Origin: Linderina pennispora
Taxonomy: Eukaryota > Kickxellomycota > Kickxellomycetes > Kickxellales > Kickxellaceae
Direction of reading: 5' to 3'
NCBI RefSeq assembly: GCF_002104995.1
Contig: NW_024468255.1
Span: forward strand, 124,001-188,000
DNA: 64,000 nt
In this document: one piece after another, positions 41,589 through 50,822 of the stretch
Numbering within the stretch: the first letter of the stretch is position 1
Layout of the letters: every line of letters starts with the position of its first letter
Program-made: the position numbers and the translations under genes
Notes under the pieces: model-generated
What the model was told of the DNA's origin: nothing
Seen by the model: only the letters and a program-made list of their open reading frames with translations
Databases searched by the model: none

Positions 41589-43550
41589 CTACAGAAACCG
41601 CGACAAGAAGCTTGATCTGCGGCTCTTTGTGTGCGCCTGCCTGGTGGGCGCTGGCGGAGTAGCAGTATGGCTACGCAGGTTGACTTTGGGCGTCACCGGC
41701 TTGGGCCTCGGCGACCACGCTGGCGACGACCCAGCTGACAATGCCCCTAATGTCGGGCGCATGCCACCGCTGTGCTTCTTCTGCGGTGTAGAGAACGGCG
41801 ACCCGTCTTGCGTCCGCCGGTGACTCCTAGCCGCCTCGCCTACCGCCGCCTCCTCTCCTTCCTCGCCTTCGTATTTGCGCTTCCGTCCCTCGAGTTCCTT
41901 CACTCTTGCAGCCAGCATCTGGTTCTCTCTCCGCTCGCGCTCCAGCTCTGCCATCACCTCCTCCAGTCGCTCGTTCACCAGCTGCGTCTGCCGCCGCTCC
42001 TCGATCATCTGCAGGTCAAGCGCCGCTCGGCTCTCATCAACTGGAACTGGCTGCTGCACACCCAACCTTTGCTGTGCATCGCTGAGCCGAGCCTCCACTG
42101 CCCGCAGCGTGATGCTGAGCACCCGTTCGCGCTCCCGCCCCATCTCCACCCTATCTGCCTGGTTTTCACAGTGCTTCTCAAGCTCTGCCACCCTGGCTTC
42201 CAGCGCCAACCGCTGCTGCTCGTTGGCATCTTTATCTCGTACATTCTTCAGCTCCTCCTTGGCCCGCCTGTACGCCCACCGCTCGCTCTCCAAGCCCTTC
42301 TCCACACGCTTCAACTCGGTTTCCAGCTCCCGACACCGCCCAAATATTTTGTCGCGCTCACTACCGATTGCCTGCTGCGCCCGGCGGCTCTCCCGAAGCT
42401 GCGTGCCGCTTTTTGCAAGTTCTGCCATCAAGCGTTGCACTTTGGATGCCACTACCTGCATCCGCTTCTTGATGGCCTCGTTTTCTGGCTCGCACGCCTC
42501 GAGCTCTTTGACACGATTCTCCAGTCTGTCGATTATCTGCAAATACTCGTCGTTGTCAGATTCGAGCTGCTTCGTGTAATGCATGAGCTGCGATTTGTCG
42601 CTCTCCAGCTGCTGGATCTCGCCGCTCAGAATGAATATTTGTGTGTTGAGCTTGTCGATTGATGGCTCCTCCTCCGCTAGATCCTCAGATGCTGGCACGC
42701 CGACTTCCGCTGTGAGCTCATCAACAATCTTCTTCGACCTTTCGATGCTCTCGTCGATTTCCCGGCGCATCTCATCGAGCGATGCCTGGCCCATGGCCTC
42801 TATTGTCTGCTCGTTCGGCTCTGTGGGCAACATACAAGGTTCCGTAGGCTGTATGGTGGGCTCTGCGGCTGGCGTATCGAGTTCTTCTGGCTTGCATAGG
42901 TCTGTCGGCTGAATCAAGGACAACATAGCGCTGGCCACATCCTCCTGGTCCTCCTCTGTGTGTGCATCGTATTCCACCCTAGCCGGGATCTGCATCGCCA
43001 CAAGCTGCCCGAATCCCTCAAGCGCATCCTGGACATTCTGCGTCATACCTGTACCGTCTTGATCATGCAACTGCGCGTACTCATCATACTGACTGCAGTC
43101 ACTTGCAATATCCACATCCTCGTCTTCTTCCTCCTCGGCTGACGATGACCCAATGCTAATTACATCGTCCTCCGCCGCTTCTCCGCTAGCCCACTGCAGG
43201 CGCGCCCGAGCCCACTGGTCGTGGATATCGGTGCTACTGCGCTCCTTCTCCGTTACCTCGTCGCATTCGTGCTCGCTATCCAGGCCGGCCGACCACATGC
43301 TCTCTAACGACACGTTGTTGGTTGAGCTGTTTTCAAGCACTGCGTGTTCGGCCATCCACTGATCAAAGCTGCCAGAGTCTACGGCGCCTGGCTCGTCGTC
43401 GGGGTCACAGTCGCCTGAGTGTTCAGTGTCATCGTCAAGTGCTGCGCTTTGGTCCGGCTGGAACTCCTTCTGCAGCACCTTCAGGGCGCTGCTGATAGCA
43501 TCGGCAGTGACCGCCTCAGCGGTCTGCAAATCGCTGTTGTACGTGTCCAT
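41589..43550 (-). CDS. Coiled-coil protein of unknown function
   Basis: 653 residues. Residues 1-260 are acidic and Ser-rich with a DDDTEHSGDCDPDD-type composition. About 265-560 is an almost unbroken coiled coil with heptads of Leu/Ile/Val (for example QQLESDKSQLMHYTKQLESD). The C-terminal 90 residues are basic, with KRKYEGEEGEE, several S/T-P sites (SPFSTPQKK, SPAWSPRPKP, VTPK) and the tail RRSSFLSRFL. This layout suits a cytoskeletal or spindle/nuclear scaffold controlled by proline-directed kinases, but I know no specific orthologue. The coiled coil makes homology by recall unreliable. Confidence 0.6.
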   Translation of the reverse strand: MDTYNSDLQTAEAVTADAISSALKVLQKEFQPDQSAALDDDTEHSGDCDPDDEPGAVDSGSFDQWMAEHAVLENSSTNNVSLESMWSAGLDSEHECDEVTEKERSSTDIHDQWARARLQWASGEAAEDDVISIGSSSAEEEEDEDVDIASDCSQYDEYAQLHDQDGTGMTQNVQDALEGFGQLVAMQIPARVEYDAHTEEDQEDVASAMLSLIQPTDLCKPEELDTPAAEPTIQPTEPCMLPTEPNEQTIEAMGQASLDEMRREIDESIERSKKIVDELTAEVGVPASEDLAEEEPSIDKLNTQIFILSGEIQQLESDKSQLMHYTKQLESDNDEYLQIIDRLENRVKELEACEPENEAIKKRMQVVASKVQRLMAELAKSGTQLRESRRAQQAIGSERDKIFGRCRELETELKRVEKGLESERWAYRRAKEELKNVRDKDANEQQRLALEARVAELEKHCENQADRVEMGRERERVLSITLRAVEARLSDAQQRLGVQQPVPVDESRAALDLQMIEERRQTQLVNERLEEVMAELERERRENQMLAARVKELEGRKRKYEGEEGEEAAVGEAARSHRRTQDGSPFSTPQKKHSGGMRPTLGALSAGSSPAWSPRPKPVTPKVNLRSHTATPPAPTRQAHTKSRRSSFLSRFL

Positions 43551-43654
43551 TAATTAGTAAAAAGAAGGTTTAAGGGAAGGCAACAAGGCAAGTTTGTGAA
43601 AAGCAGGCGTGAGACCACAAATTTATTTGCCTAATTCTGACTGCCAACTAGTGA

Positions 43655-44551
43655 TCAGCAGCCCTTGTAAATTGGCTTCCTCTTCTCCTTGAACGCACGC
43701 AGCCCCTCGAGCCGGTCCTCGGTCGGAATGACCTGCGCATAGCACAGCTGCTCGACATCAAGCCCAGTGCTTGGATCCACAGTACTAGCATGATCGATAG
43801 CACGCTTCGCCATACGCACAGCCACAGGCCCGTTGGGCAGAATCTCCCTCGCCCACTCCAGCGCCCGCTCATACGCCGCCTCCTGGTCCGCCGGCTTTCC
43901 CTCATCCATACACTCGGGGTGCTCCACCATATCGTTAACAATCCCCATGGCCATGGCTGGGAACGGGCCCAGTCGGCGCGCCGTAAACACCAGCGCCTTG
44001 GTCTGCGACGGCCCAATCAACTTGGTCAGCCTCAAGGTGCCGCCGGCGCCCGGGATAATCGCCAGCGACGTCTCCGGCAGCCCCAGCAGCGCCCGCGGCC
44101 CGGCCACGCGCAGATCGCAGCACAGCGACATCTCGAAGCCGCCGCCCAGCGCCGCCCCATCTATGGCCGCAATGGTCGGCTGCGGCAACGACTCGAGCTC
44201 CCGGAACGCCATTTTCATGCTGTGCAAGAACTGCGACACCTCTTGCGGCGTCATGCCTGCGCGCTCCTTCAGGTCCGCGCCAGCACAGAATACTCCGGCG
44301 ACGCTGCTGCGCAGGACCACCACGCGCGCGTCATTGTCGAACCGGATCTCCTCCAGGGCTGCGCGAAAGTCCTTGACCAGGTTCCGCGAGAGCGCGTTCT
44401 TGGCCTTGGGCCGGTTCAGCGTCAGCGTCAGAATGCCGGCGTCTGCCCCCGTGTGACGGGTCAGGATCACTTCCTTGGCTGATGTCTCGAGGAACCGCAC
44501 AAACTTGTAGTTTGTCGGGGCGATGCGGCGAGAAAGTATAGAAGAAAACAT
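43655..44551 (-). CDS. Mitochondrial enoyl-CoA hydratase/isomerase, AUH-like (3-methylglutaconyl-CoA hydratase)
   Basis: 298 residues. Basic N-terminus MFSSILSRRIAP is a likely mitochondrial presequence. The crotonase fold shows LNRPKAKNALS, the oxyanion segment CAGADLKER, IDGAALGGGFEMSLCCDLRVAG with a catalytic Glu, and LPETSLAIIPGAGGTLRL with the second Glu. The spacing and the PGAGGTLRL block match AUH, which hydrates 3-methylglutaconyl-CoA in leucine breakdown. A general short-chain enoyl-CoA hydratase is the alternative. Both catalytic glutamates are present. It ends about 100 bp from the coiled-coil gene's start on the same strand. Confidence 0.9.
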   Translation of the reverse strand: MFSSILSRRIAPTNYKFVRFLETSAKEVILTRHTGADAGILTLTLNRPKAKNALSRNLVKDFRAALEEIRFDNDARVVVLRSSVAGVFCAGADLKERAGMTPQEVSQFLHSMKMAFRELESLPQPTIAAIDGAALGGGFEMSLCCDLRVAGPRALLGLPETSLAIIPGAGGTLRLTKLIGPSQTKALVFTARRLGPFPAMAMGIVNDMVEHPECMDEGKPADQEAAYERALEWAREILPNGPVAVRMAKRAIDHASTVDPSTGLDVEQLCYAQVIPTEDRLEGLRAFKEKRKPIYKGC

Positions 44552-45354
44552 AACGTGTTTGTGTTAAAGTGGGCGGTTTGGAAAAAGAATGGATCAGGAG
44601 TGCAGAGAAGAAAAGAATGCAGCAAACTGGTCTCGTCTACCCTTATCGCTGAAGGCGGTGGGCTTCCCACGCTTGGGGAATTTTCCGACTGATCGCCGAA
44701 CCTGTGTGAAAAAATGTTTGGATTTCGTGGATGCTAGCCCGTCCACGTCACCCCCGCCAATAGATCGCGTTATTGCTTGCTAAGGCTGTGCATATGCTGC
44801 TTCCCTGCTTGATATCACTGGTGTGGCCTGTATCCTGATGCACAGCCATTAATATGCAACTACTGCATGATATTCTTCTGGCGGTGGACGCTGACCCAAC
44901 AACGGTAATGATACCAGGAGCCTTGCACTGCAGCGATGACACATAACCTTACTTTCAGCCACACATGTTAATAATCAAGTATTGGCAGGTGGAATACCCT
45001 CCTTCGCCATATTCATTTAATTTGACATTCAGCAGAAATGTATGCAGCAATAGACATATGGCCAGGTTTCTATGTTTCTATGAGACACTGGCCATTCGAA
45101 GCATTTAACAACATGTGCACATTTCACATTATCATCGCCACTCGCATGACTATTCTCAACAAATAACTGTGCTATAACTGGGGTGTGAATGCCCACTACG
45201 AAACTATATGTAGCACTCTACATCTGTAGAGTCTGTAACCAGATATTTGAACCAAGTAAATAGTTAATTCAATGATTTAAAATCCCGCGTATGACTAGCT
45301 GAAACGCATTTATTCATATTCTTTGGTGAATATTCTAATGGAGAATATATATTT
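44552..45354. other. Intergenic between AUH-like gene and right duplication arm
   Basis: About 800 bp, A/T-rich toward the arm. No gene recognised. Confidence 0.45.
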
Positions 45355-45477
45355 GGACTATGTATAGTCTGCACAAGACCTATTCGCATGTCGAGACATA
45401 GCACCAACTCGCTGCTAGCTGAATAAACGTAAATAGCGGTTTTGTCAGGCAGCAGCATTAATCTGTATCTCGACAAT

Positions 45478-45487
45478 TTATTTTTAG
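45478..45487 (-). promoter_or_regulatory. MEF2/Rlm1-type element, lysozyme copy 2
   Basis: CTAAAAATAA on the minus strand, about 455 bp upstream of the ATG; same as 15060-15069 in the left arm. Confidence 0.6.
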
Positions 45488-45565
45488 ACCATTGGAACTG
45501 CAAGCTCATGCGCGCTTACAAGAGATCGTCCTGGGGCTTGCACTATGTGGATTCAGCACGTCGGT

Positions 45566-45575
45566 TTATTTTTAG
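45566..45575 (-). promoter_or_regulatory. MEF2/Rlm1-type element, lysozyme copy 2
   Basis: CTAAAAATAA on the minus strand, about 367 bp upstream of the ATG; same as 14972-14981 in the left arm. Confidence 0.6.
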
Positions 45576-45832
45576 ATACATTCTGGAAGTCGGGCGTCAT
45601 GGATAAAGCCTTCGCTTCGTAAGCACACTATCGAAACCTTCTAGGTCAGTGCTTGTTTCTGGCAGCAGCATGCCGTGCATGAGTGACCGCCTAATGGTAA
45701 TTTCCATTCAGCAGCACAGCCCGAAGAGTAAACAAGCGATATGCAGACATGGGTGCTAATAATAGAATTATCGACTATGCATATTACGACAGCGAGTCCA
45801 TACCTCATGCTTGTATTCAGGAGCCAGTTTTA

Positions 45833-45840
45833 TATATAAA
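45833..45840 (+). promoter_or_regulatory. TATA box of lysozyme copy 2
   Basis: TATATAAA, about 102 bp before the ATG. Confidence 0.75.
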
Positions 45841-45941
45841 GGAAGCGCTGTTGCCTGTCACGACCAGTCCATTACCAACAGGATAAACAACAATCTACCC
45901 TCCAGTCTTCACACGGCCTCCACAAAACACATACGAAAAAG

Positions 45942-46760
45942 ATGAAGCTCGTCACACTCGCTGCTCTCCTGCTCGCCACTTCTTCGCAGCTTGCCTCCGG
46001 CTACGCCATCAAGGGCGACACTGTCAACTGCCGCTCAGGTCCGGGAACCTCAGACAAGGTTGTGCGCACGTACAAGAAGGGTGAGCAGGTCACACTCTCG
46101 TGCCAGACAACCGGCACGTCGGTCAGCGGCAACAACCTCTGGGACAAGACCCAGCATGGGTGCTATGTTGCGGACTACTACGTCCAGACTGGGAAGAACG
46201 GCTATGTTGCCAAGAAGTGCGGATCCACCGGCGGCGGTGGCTCTACTGGCGGCGGTTCCTCGAGCGGATACTGCAAGAGCGTCAACGCCGCCTCGCTCAA
46301 CCTGATCAAGGAGTTTGAGGGCTTCGTCAAGAGCCCGGCTCCCGATCCTATCGGTCTGCCCACCGTCGGCTACGGCCACCTGTGCCAGACCAAGGGCTGC
46401 AAGGAGGTCAAGTACAAGTTCCCGCTGACCCAGGCCACCGCCGAGGCTCTGCTCAAGGACGATATCCCCAAGTACACGTGCCTGGGCAACTACCTGAACG
46501 GCAAGGTCAAGCTCAACCAGAACCAGTGGGGTGCGCTAGTGTCGTGGGTGTTCAATGTTGGCTGCGGTGGCGCCCAGTCATCGACTCTGGTCAAGCGCCT
46601 GAACGCTGGTGAGAACCCGAGCACCGTCATTGCCAGCGAGCTGCCCAAGTGGAACAAGGCTGGTGGCCGTGTTCTGTCTGGCCTGACGCGCCGCCGCAAT
46701 GCCGAGGTCAAGCTTGCCAAGGCTCCCACCAACGCCCAGGCATACCCCAAGTGCGCCTAA
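45942..46760 (+). CDS. Secreted SH3-GH24 lysozyme (muramidase), copy 2
   Basis: 272 residues, the mirror twin of the gene at 13787-14605. It has the same signal peptide, SH3-like module, Gly/Ser linker and GH24 domain with E126, D135 and T141 kept. Only three substitutions separate them: Lys to Asn in LG(K/N)YLNG, Asn to Thr in SS(N/T)LVKR and Gly to Ser in VIA(G/S)ELP. None is at the catalytic triad, so both copies should be active muramidases. The promoter with TATA box and two MADS-type elements was duplicated with it. The first of four tandem SH3-CHAP genes starts 1.8 kb downstream on the same strand. Confidence 0.95.
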   Translation: MKLVTLAALLLATSSQLASGYAIKGDTVNCRSGPGTSDKVVRTYKKGEQVTLSCQTTGTSVSGNNLWDKTQHGCYVADYYVQTGKNGYVAKKCGSTGGGGSTGGGSSSGYCKSVNAASLNLIKEFEGFVKSPAPDPIGLPTVGYGHLCQTKGCKEVKYKFPLTQATAEALLKDDIPKYTCLGNYLNGKVKLNQNQWGALVSWVFNVGCGGAQSSTLVKRLNAGENPSTVIASELPKWNKAGGRVLSGLTRRRNAEVKLAKAPTNAQAYPKCA

Positions 46761-46999
46761 ATCAAAACACCATGTAACTACCCACTTCGCTCTATTTCTC
46801 GCACCAATACAATCTAAAGCAAAGACTCGAAAGTCCCAGCTGCAGTGGTCGGCATGGTCCGTGACAAAATGAGCTCCTCTTGCTGCTCAAAGAGCCAGAG
46901 CGGCTGAGACTGCTGTCAAGAAAATGTACCACAGAGCGGGAGTTTCATTTACACAAAAAAAATGTGTGATCTCAACAAGAGGATCCATCAGTTGGTTCG

Positions 47000-47073
47000 G
47001 CTCGCTTAGCTCAGTCGGTTAGAGCGACGTGCTAATAACGCGTAGGTCACAGGTTCGACCCCTGTAGTGAGCA
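47000..47073 (+). tRNA. tRNA-Ile (AAT), right-arm copy
   Basis: Identical in cloverleaf and anticodon (loop CTAATAA) to 13473-13546, on the opposite strand as expected of the inverted duplication. Confidence 0.95.
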
Positions 47074-48014
47074 TCTCTTTTGCTTTCTTTTGCCTCCTGC
47101 GCTGCTTTGCCATCTTTTTGCTGTTTCTCGCGATGCGTCGTGGTGCTGGCCACCACACCATGCTGTGAGCACCAAGCAACTCTGGTGTTGCCACGTTGTC
47201 GGCTGGGGCCATTGTCAAGTGTTCCGTGCTACCTCTGGGTACTCTCACCGTAGAAAGCGCTGCACCTCTTTTTCTGGCATATGTGTGAGTCTCGTATCCA
47301 TATTTGCTGCTGTATATGTATCGTCTGCCTATTGTCTTTTATTCTTCTGCAACGACACCTGCAAATACGGCGTCACGGCCACTGGCAGCAACTGCGGGCG
47401 CCATCACCCGCTCTTCAAACCCAAGTATATAATTTGAGGGAAGTGGACGCATCTATAAAGTCGATAGGAACTTGTATAGCTTGCACTTTATCTAGTGCGC
47501 TAGATGCACATGTCGTTTGCTAACAATTGAGTGCTGCTCACGAGCATCATGAGAAAATCATAGCAAGGATAAAGAGTCTAGGGAGGGCAGCCCTTCGTTT
47601 TGTTGGGTCCAAGAGCGTTTGCTATGCACCAGGTGCGTTCACGGTCCCATCAGGCTGGTGTGGTACTCTGGTGCCAGCTGCTTTTATACGCATACTTGAA
47701 GTGCAGTGACAGTATCTACAAACAGTACTGGCGAGATAGCGTCTATGGAACCAGCCATCCGAGCATCTTATAGTTGACAGATGGCAAAATGGCCATGCAG
47801 GCACAGATAAAGAAGCAGGTTCTTGGTGGCCGGACACACAGAGCATGGTGTTGCTACACAAGATGAGCACCAGCTATATGCACAAAAAAAGAAGAAAAAA
47901 GCAACAAGAGCACACACAGGCGCTACCAGCAAACCTGCCTTCATTCCTAGCAATGACAACAATTTCAGAACCAAAAAACCAATTTCCAGCAAGAAAAATG
48001 ATGTTCAAAAAGAA
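47074..48014. other. Spacer inside the right arm
   Basis: About 940 bp, the counterpart of 12532-13472 with scattered substitutions and small indels. No supported gene. Confidence 0.5.
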
Positions 48015-48108
48015 TCCGACAAACCTGATTCGAACAGGTGGCCTAGAGATTTCAAGAATTTTTCAATTCCACTACAGTCTCCCGCTCTACCAACTGAGCT
48101 ATTGTCGG
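48015..48108 (-). tRNA. tRNA-Tyr (GTA), intron-containing, right-arm copy
   Basis: Same mature tRNA as 12437-12531; the intron is one A shorter. Acceptor CCGACAA/TTGTCGG and T arm intact. Confidence 0.95.
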
Positions 48109-48272
48109 CGAATCGAACAACAAAGCCGTTCAACCTCTGATTTTTCAAAAATTAAATTATACATAAGGCAAAGGCAGGCTACTGAGCTGATTTCTACCGG
48201 TTCATCTTCTATTGTCTCCGTTGGACAGCAAGCACAGACACTATTAAACTGACATAGTTTAGTAGGTACATA

Positions 48273-48601
48273 TTAGTTGGGTATTGCCAATATATCGGCG
48301 CATTCCTGTTTTGTCGCTGCTTATTCAAAAATAGTTCAATCAGGTTGCATCCGGTTCACTGCAGGTACTCATTCCTGTTGGCGCAGCCTATATATAGATC
48401 ACGGATCCTTGCATCTGTTTAGCAACACACTGGAGTTATCTAAGCAATGTATGCATTGCAAACACGTATTGAGTATGCCAAAAATAGATTACGAAACTGA
48501 GTCTTTACTTCAACAAACGCTGGTATAAATAGGGCTGGTTGCCAGTGCACTACCGCCAGCATACCATCACCAACAAAAACAGTACCTTCCACATCAGTAA
48601 A
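48273..48601 (+). promoter_or_regulatory. Promoter region of SH3-CHAP gene 1 (A)
   Basis: TATAAAT at 48524-48530 is 78 bp before the ATG. Two one-mismatch MADS-type elements are present: TCAAAAATAG at 48325-48334 and CCAAAAATAG at 48478-48487. This is the only hydrolase promoter of the eight without a full consensus site. Confidence 0.5.
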
Positions 48602-49339
48602 ATGAAGTTCTTTGCTATCGCTTCCCTCGGTCTCCTCTCCATCTCTGGTCTGAGCAGCGCCTATCCCATCTACAAGGCAGATGTCGTTAACTGCCGCTCA
48701 TCTCCCAGTGCCTCGGGCACAGTCGTCACAACGTACAAGATTAACACGGACATCAACATCAGCTGCCAGATCTCAGGCCAAAATATCAAGGGCAACTCGC
48801 TTTGGGACAAGACCCAGGATGGCTGCTATGTTTCCGACTACTACATCAAGACCGGGTCTTCTGGATATGTTTCTGGAAGATGCAATGATGGATCCACTGG
48901 CGGCGGTTCTACTGGTGGCGGCTCCACTGGTGGGGGTGGCGCACCTGGCGATATGAAGGATGACTATCCGCTCAAGAGCAGCAGCTGCACAGGATATGAC
49001 GGTTATCTCTACGCCAAGTGCCAGTGCACGTCGTTTGTCGCCTGGCGCATCAACTCGCGCCTGGGTATCAGTTTCCACAACAAGTACAAGGGCAAGGCAT
49101 GGGGAAATGCCAACCAGTGGGATGATGCAGCCCGTGCTTCGGGTGTCACTGTGAACAACACCCCGACGCCTGGCTCTATTGCGCAGACCAACAGTGGTGG
49201 TGGTGGCTATGGCCATGTCGCCTGGGTCGCTAAGGTTGATGGCGACAATGTTGTGATTGAGGAGTACAACTACCGTGTCCGTAAGGGCTATGGCACCCGT
49301 ACTGTTCCCAAGAGCGCATTCCAGTACATCCATCTCTAA
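48602..49339 (+). CDS. Secreted SH3-CHAP peptidoglycan hydrolase 1 (type A)
   Basis: 245 residues from the ATG at 48602 (context AAATGAAG). Signal peptide 1-20 ends SSA|Y. SH3-like module about 21-96 with VNCRSSPSAS and DKTQDGCYVSDYYIKTG, then a GGGST repeat linker. The CHAP domain (about 120-245) holds the catalytic Cys in KCQCTSFVAW, WGNANQW, the catalytic His in GYGHVAWVAK and the acidic/Asn pair in EEYNY. The pattern closely follows CHAP enzymes of Gram-positive bacteria and phages, which act as amidases or endopeptidases on the peptide part of peptidoglycan. Type A marker: PTPGSIAQTN with GGGG before GHVAW. First of four genes on one strand, 330 bp from the duplication edge. Confidence 0.93.
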   Translation: MKFFAIASLGLLSISGLSSAYPIYKADVVNCRSSPSASGTVVTTYKINTDINISCQISGQNIKGNSLWDKTQDGCYVSDYYIKTGSSGYVSGRCNDGSTGGGSTGGGSTGGGGAPGDMKDDYPLKSSSCTGYDGYLYAKCQCTSFVAWRINSRLGISFHNKYKGKAWGNANQWDDAARASGVTVNNTPTPGSIAQTNSGGGGYGHVAWVAKVDGDNVVIEEYNYRVRKGYGTRTVPKSAFQYIHL

Positions 49340-49528
49340 GATCGAGAGCTGCCCTGGATTTCTATTTCTGTAAGATATTTTACAATCAAAAGCCATTTAC
49401 TCCTAGATCTTGGCAGCAGCAATGTCTAAGCTATTCCCTGGACCGATGGGCATGCAGTTGCCACTGAACACACATGCTATTTATAAATGCTTGGATGTTG
49501 ATTTTTCTTGAAGATCGCATGGCTGCAT
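49340..49528. other. 3' region of CHAP gene 1 with conserved TCTGTAAGATA element
   Basis: TTTCTGTAAGATATTTTACAATC begins near 49365, about 25 nt after the stop. Nearly the same string follows CHAP gene 3 (near 52405). Confidence 0.45.
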
Positions 49529-49790
49529 GCGGACTGTCTTGCTGAACAGCCGCACATAAGAACCCCTGTATTCCATTGTCCAAATGAAAATGATGATGCA
49601 GCACTGATGTGCACAGAAACAATGTCGCCCATGTCCGCTTACCAAGCAGCCGCATATCTCTTGTCCGCACACCCCCTTTTCTCACGAAGTGGCATTCCAA
49701 AAATAAACAGCACGCACATTTCCATATATCAAAAACGCCGATCGTATGCACTCGTACATAAGCTGAAGTCCACAAAAGTTCAAGAAAATA
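49529..49790 (+). repeat. Duplicated promoter block of type-B CHAP genes (copy 1)
   Basis: About 260 bp upstream of CHAP gene 2, from GCGGACTGTCTTGC to AAAAGTTCAAG, matching 52571-52836 upstream of CHAP gene 4 with scattered changes. Contains CCAAAAATAA at 49697-49706, which corresponds to CTAAAAATAA in the other copy. Confidence 0.8.
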
Positions 49791-49797
49791 CCGCTGT

Positions 49798-49807
49798 CTA
49801 AAAATAA
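49798..49807 (+). promoter_or_regulatory. MEF2/Rlm1-type element, CHAP gene 2
   Basis: CTAAAAATAA, 268 bp upstream of the ATG. Confidence 0.6.
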
Positions 49808-49962
49808 ATTTCTATCAAGGTGCCAATAATAGAATTCTTCTATTGCTCAAAGACATCTCAGACCGGTAGCGGCTGGTTAGAGCAGGTTTCTATCTCGAAA
49901 CACATGCATGCACATGGTACAGTCAACTCGTCAATATGTGTGCCTGAAGCTGGAGTCAAACA

Positions 49963-49969
49963 TATAAAG
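49963..49969 (+). promoter_or_regulatory. TATA box of CHAP gene 2
   Basis: TATAAAG, about 103 bp before the ATG. Confidence 0.7.
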
Positions 49970-50065
49970 GGAGCGGGCAAAGGACTGCCAACAGCCAGAT
50001 ACTCATCATCACAAAACAGTTCTCTTGAAAACCATTTCCCCCTCCACCAAAAACTCCTTTCAGCC

Positions 50066-50791
50066 ATGAAGTTCACAGCAGCTGCAACACTTCTCATCGC
50101 CACCATCTCTCCGCTGGTGAGTGCCTACCCCATCTACAAGGCTGATGTCGTCAACTGCCGCTCCAGCCCCGGTACGTCTGGTGAAGTTGTCAAGACGTAC
50201 GCAAAGGATACTGAGGTCGAAATTAGCTGCCAGATCTCCGGCGACACCGTCAAGGGCAACGCCCTCTGGGACAAGACTCAGGATGGTTGCTATGTTTCCG
50301 ACTACTACATCAAGACCGGATCTTCTGGATACGTCTCAGGAAGATGCAGCGGTGGTTCCACAGGTGGCGGCTCTACCGGTGGCGGCTCCACTGGTGGTGG
50401 CAGCACTGACATGAAGGATGATTATCCTTACAAGAACAACTGCGGTCCTGTCGACAAGTGGAGCTATTACCAGTGCCAGTGCACATCGTTTGTCGCCTGG
50501 CGCATCAACTCGCGCCTGGGCATCAACTTCCACAACCGCTACAAGGGCAAGGCGTGGGGTAACGCGAATGAGTGGGATGATGCGGCCCGTAGTTCTGGTG
50601 TTACTGTTAGCAGTACGCCAAAGGTCGGTGCTGTTGCGCAGACCAATGCTGGGCGGTTTGGCCATGTTGCTTGGGTTGCAAAGGTTGATGGTGACAACGT
50701 TGTGGTCGAGGAGTACAACAAGGGCGGAACCGAGCACTACGGCACTCGCACCGTTCCCAAGAGCTCGTTCAACTACATCTACCTCAACTAA
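50066..50791 (+). CDS. Secreted SH3-CHAP peptidoglycan hydrolase 2 (type B)
   Basis: 241 residues from the ATG at 50066 (CAGCC-ATG-AAG); the frame is open upstream but that part is promoter. Signal peptide ends VSA|Y. SH3-like module with VNCRSSPGTS and DKTQDGCYVSDYYIKTG, linker of three GGGST units, then CHAP. The CHAP domain has Cys in QCQCTSFVAW, WGNANEWDDAARSSG, PKVGAVAQTNAG, His in FGHVAWVAK, and EEYNKGGTE. The PKVGA..QTNAG..GHVAW stretch is very close to staphylococcal-type CHAP domains. Type B marker: NKGGTE after the acidic residues. Substrate: peptide or amide bonds in bacterial peptidoglycan, extracellular. The catalytic Cys-His pair is intact. Confidence 0.93.
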   Translation: MKFTAAATLLIATISPLVSAYPIYKADVVNCRSSPGTSGEVVKTYAKDTEVEISCQISGDTVKGNALWDKTQDGCYVSDYYIKTGSSGYVSGRCSGGSTGGGSTGGGSTGGGSTDMKDDYPYKNNCGPVDKWSYYQCQCTSFVAWRINSRLGINFHNRYKGKAWGNANEWDDAARSSGVTVSSTPKVGAVAQTNAGRFGHVAWVAKVDGDNVVVEEYNKGGTEHYGTRTVPKSSFNYIYLN

Positions 50792-50810
50792 AATGATTCT
50801 ATATTTCATT

Positions 50811-50822
50811 TTCTGTAAGATA
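50811..50822 (+). other. Conserved 3' element TCTGTAAGATA, CHAP gene 2
   Basis: TTCTGTAAGATA about 20 nt after the stop. The RNA form UGUAAGAUA fits a nine-base PUF-type site (UGURNNAUA). Confidence 0.35.

Larger units (their letters stand above)
45355..48272. repeat. Right arm of the 2.9 kb inverted segmental duplication
   Basis: Reverse-complement match to 12265-15193, carrying lysozyme copy 2, tRNA-Ile and tRNA-Tyr in mirrored order and orientation. The arms are about 30 kb apart and face each other, so recombination between them would invert the block 15194-45354. Confidence 0.92.
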
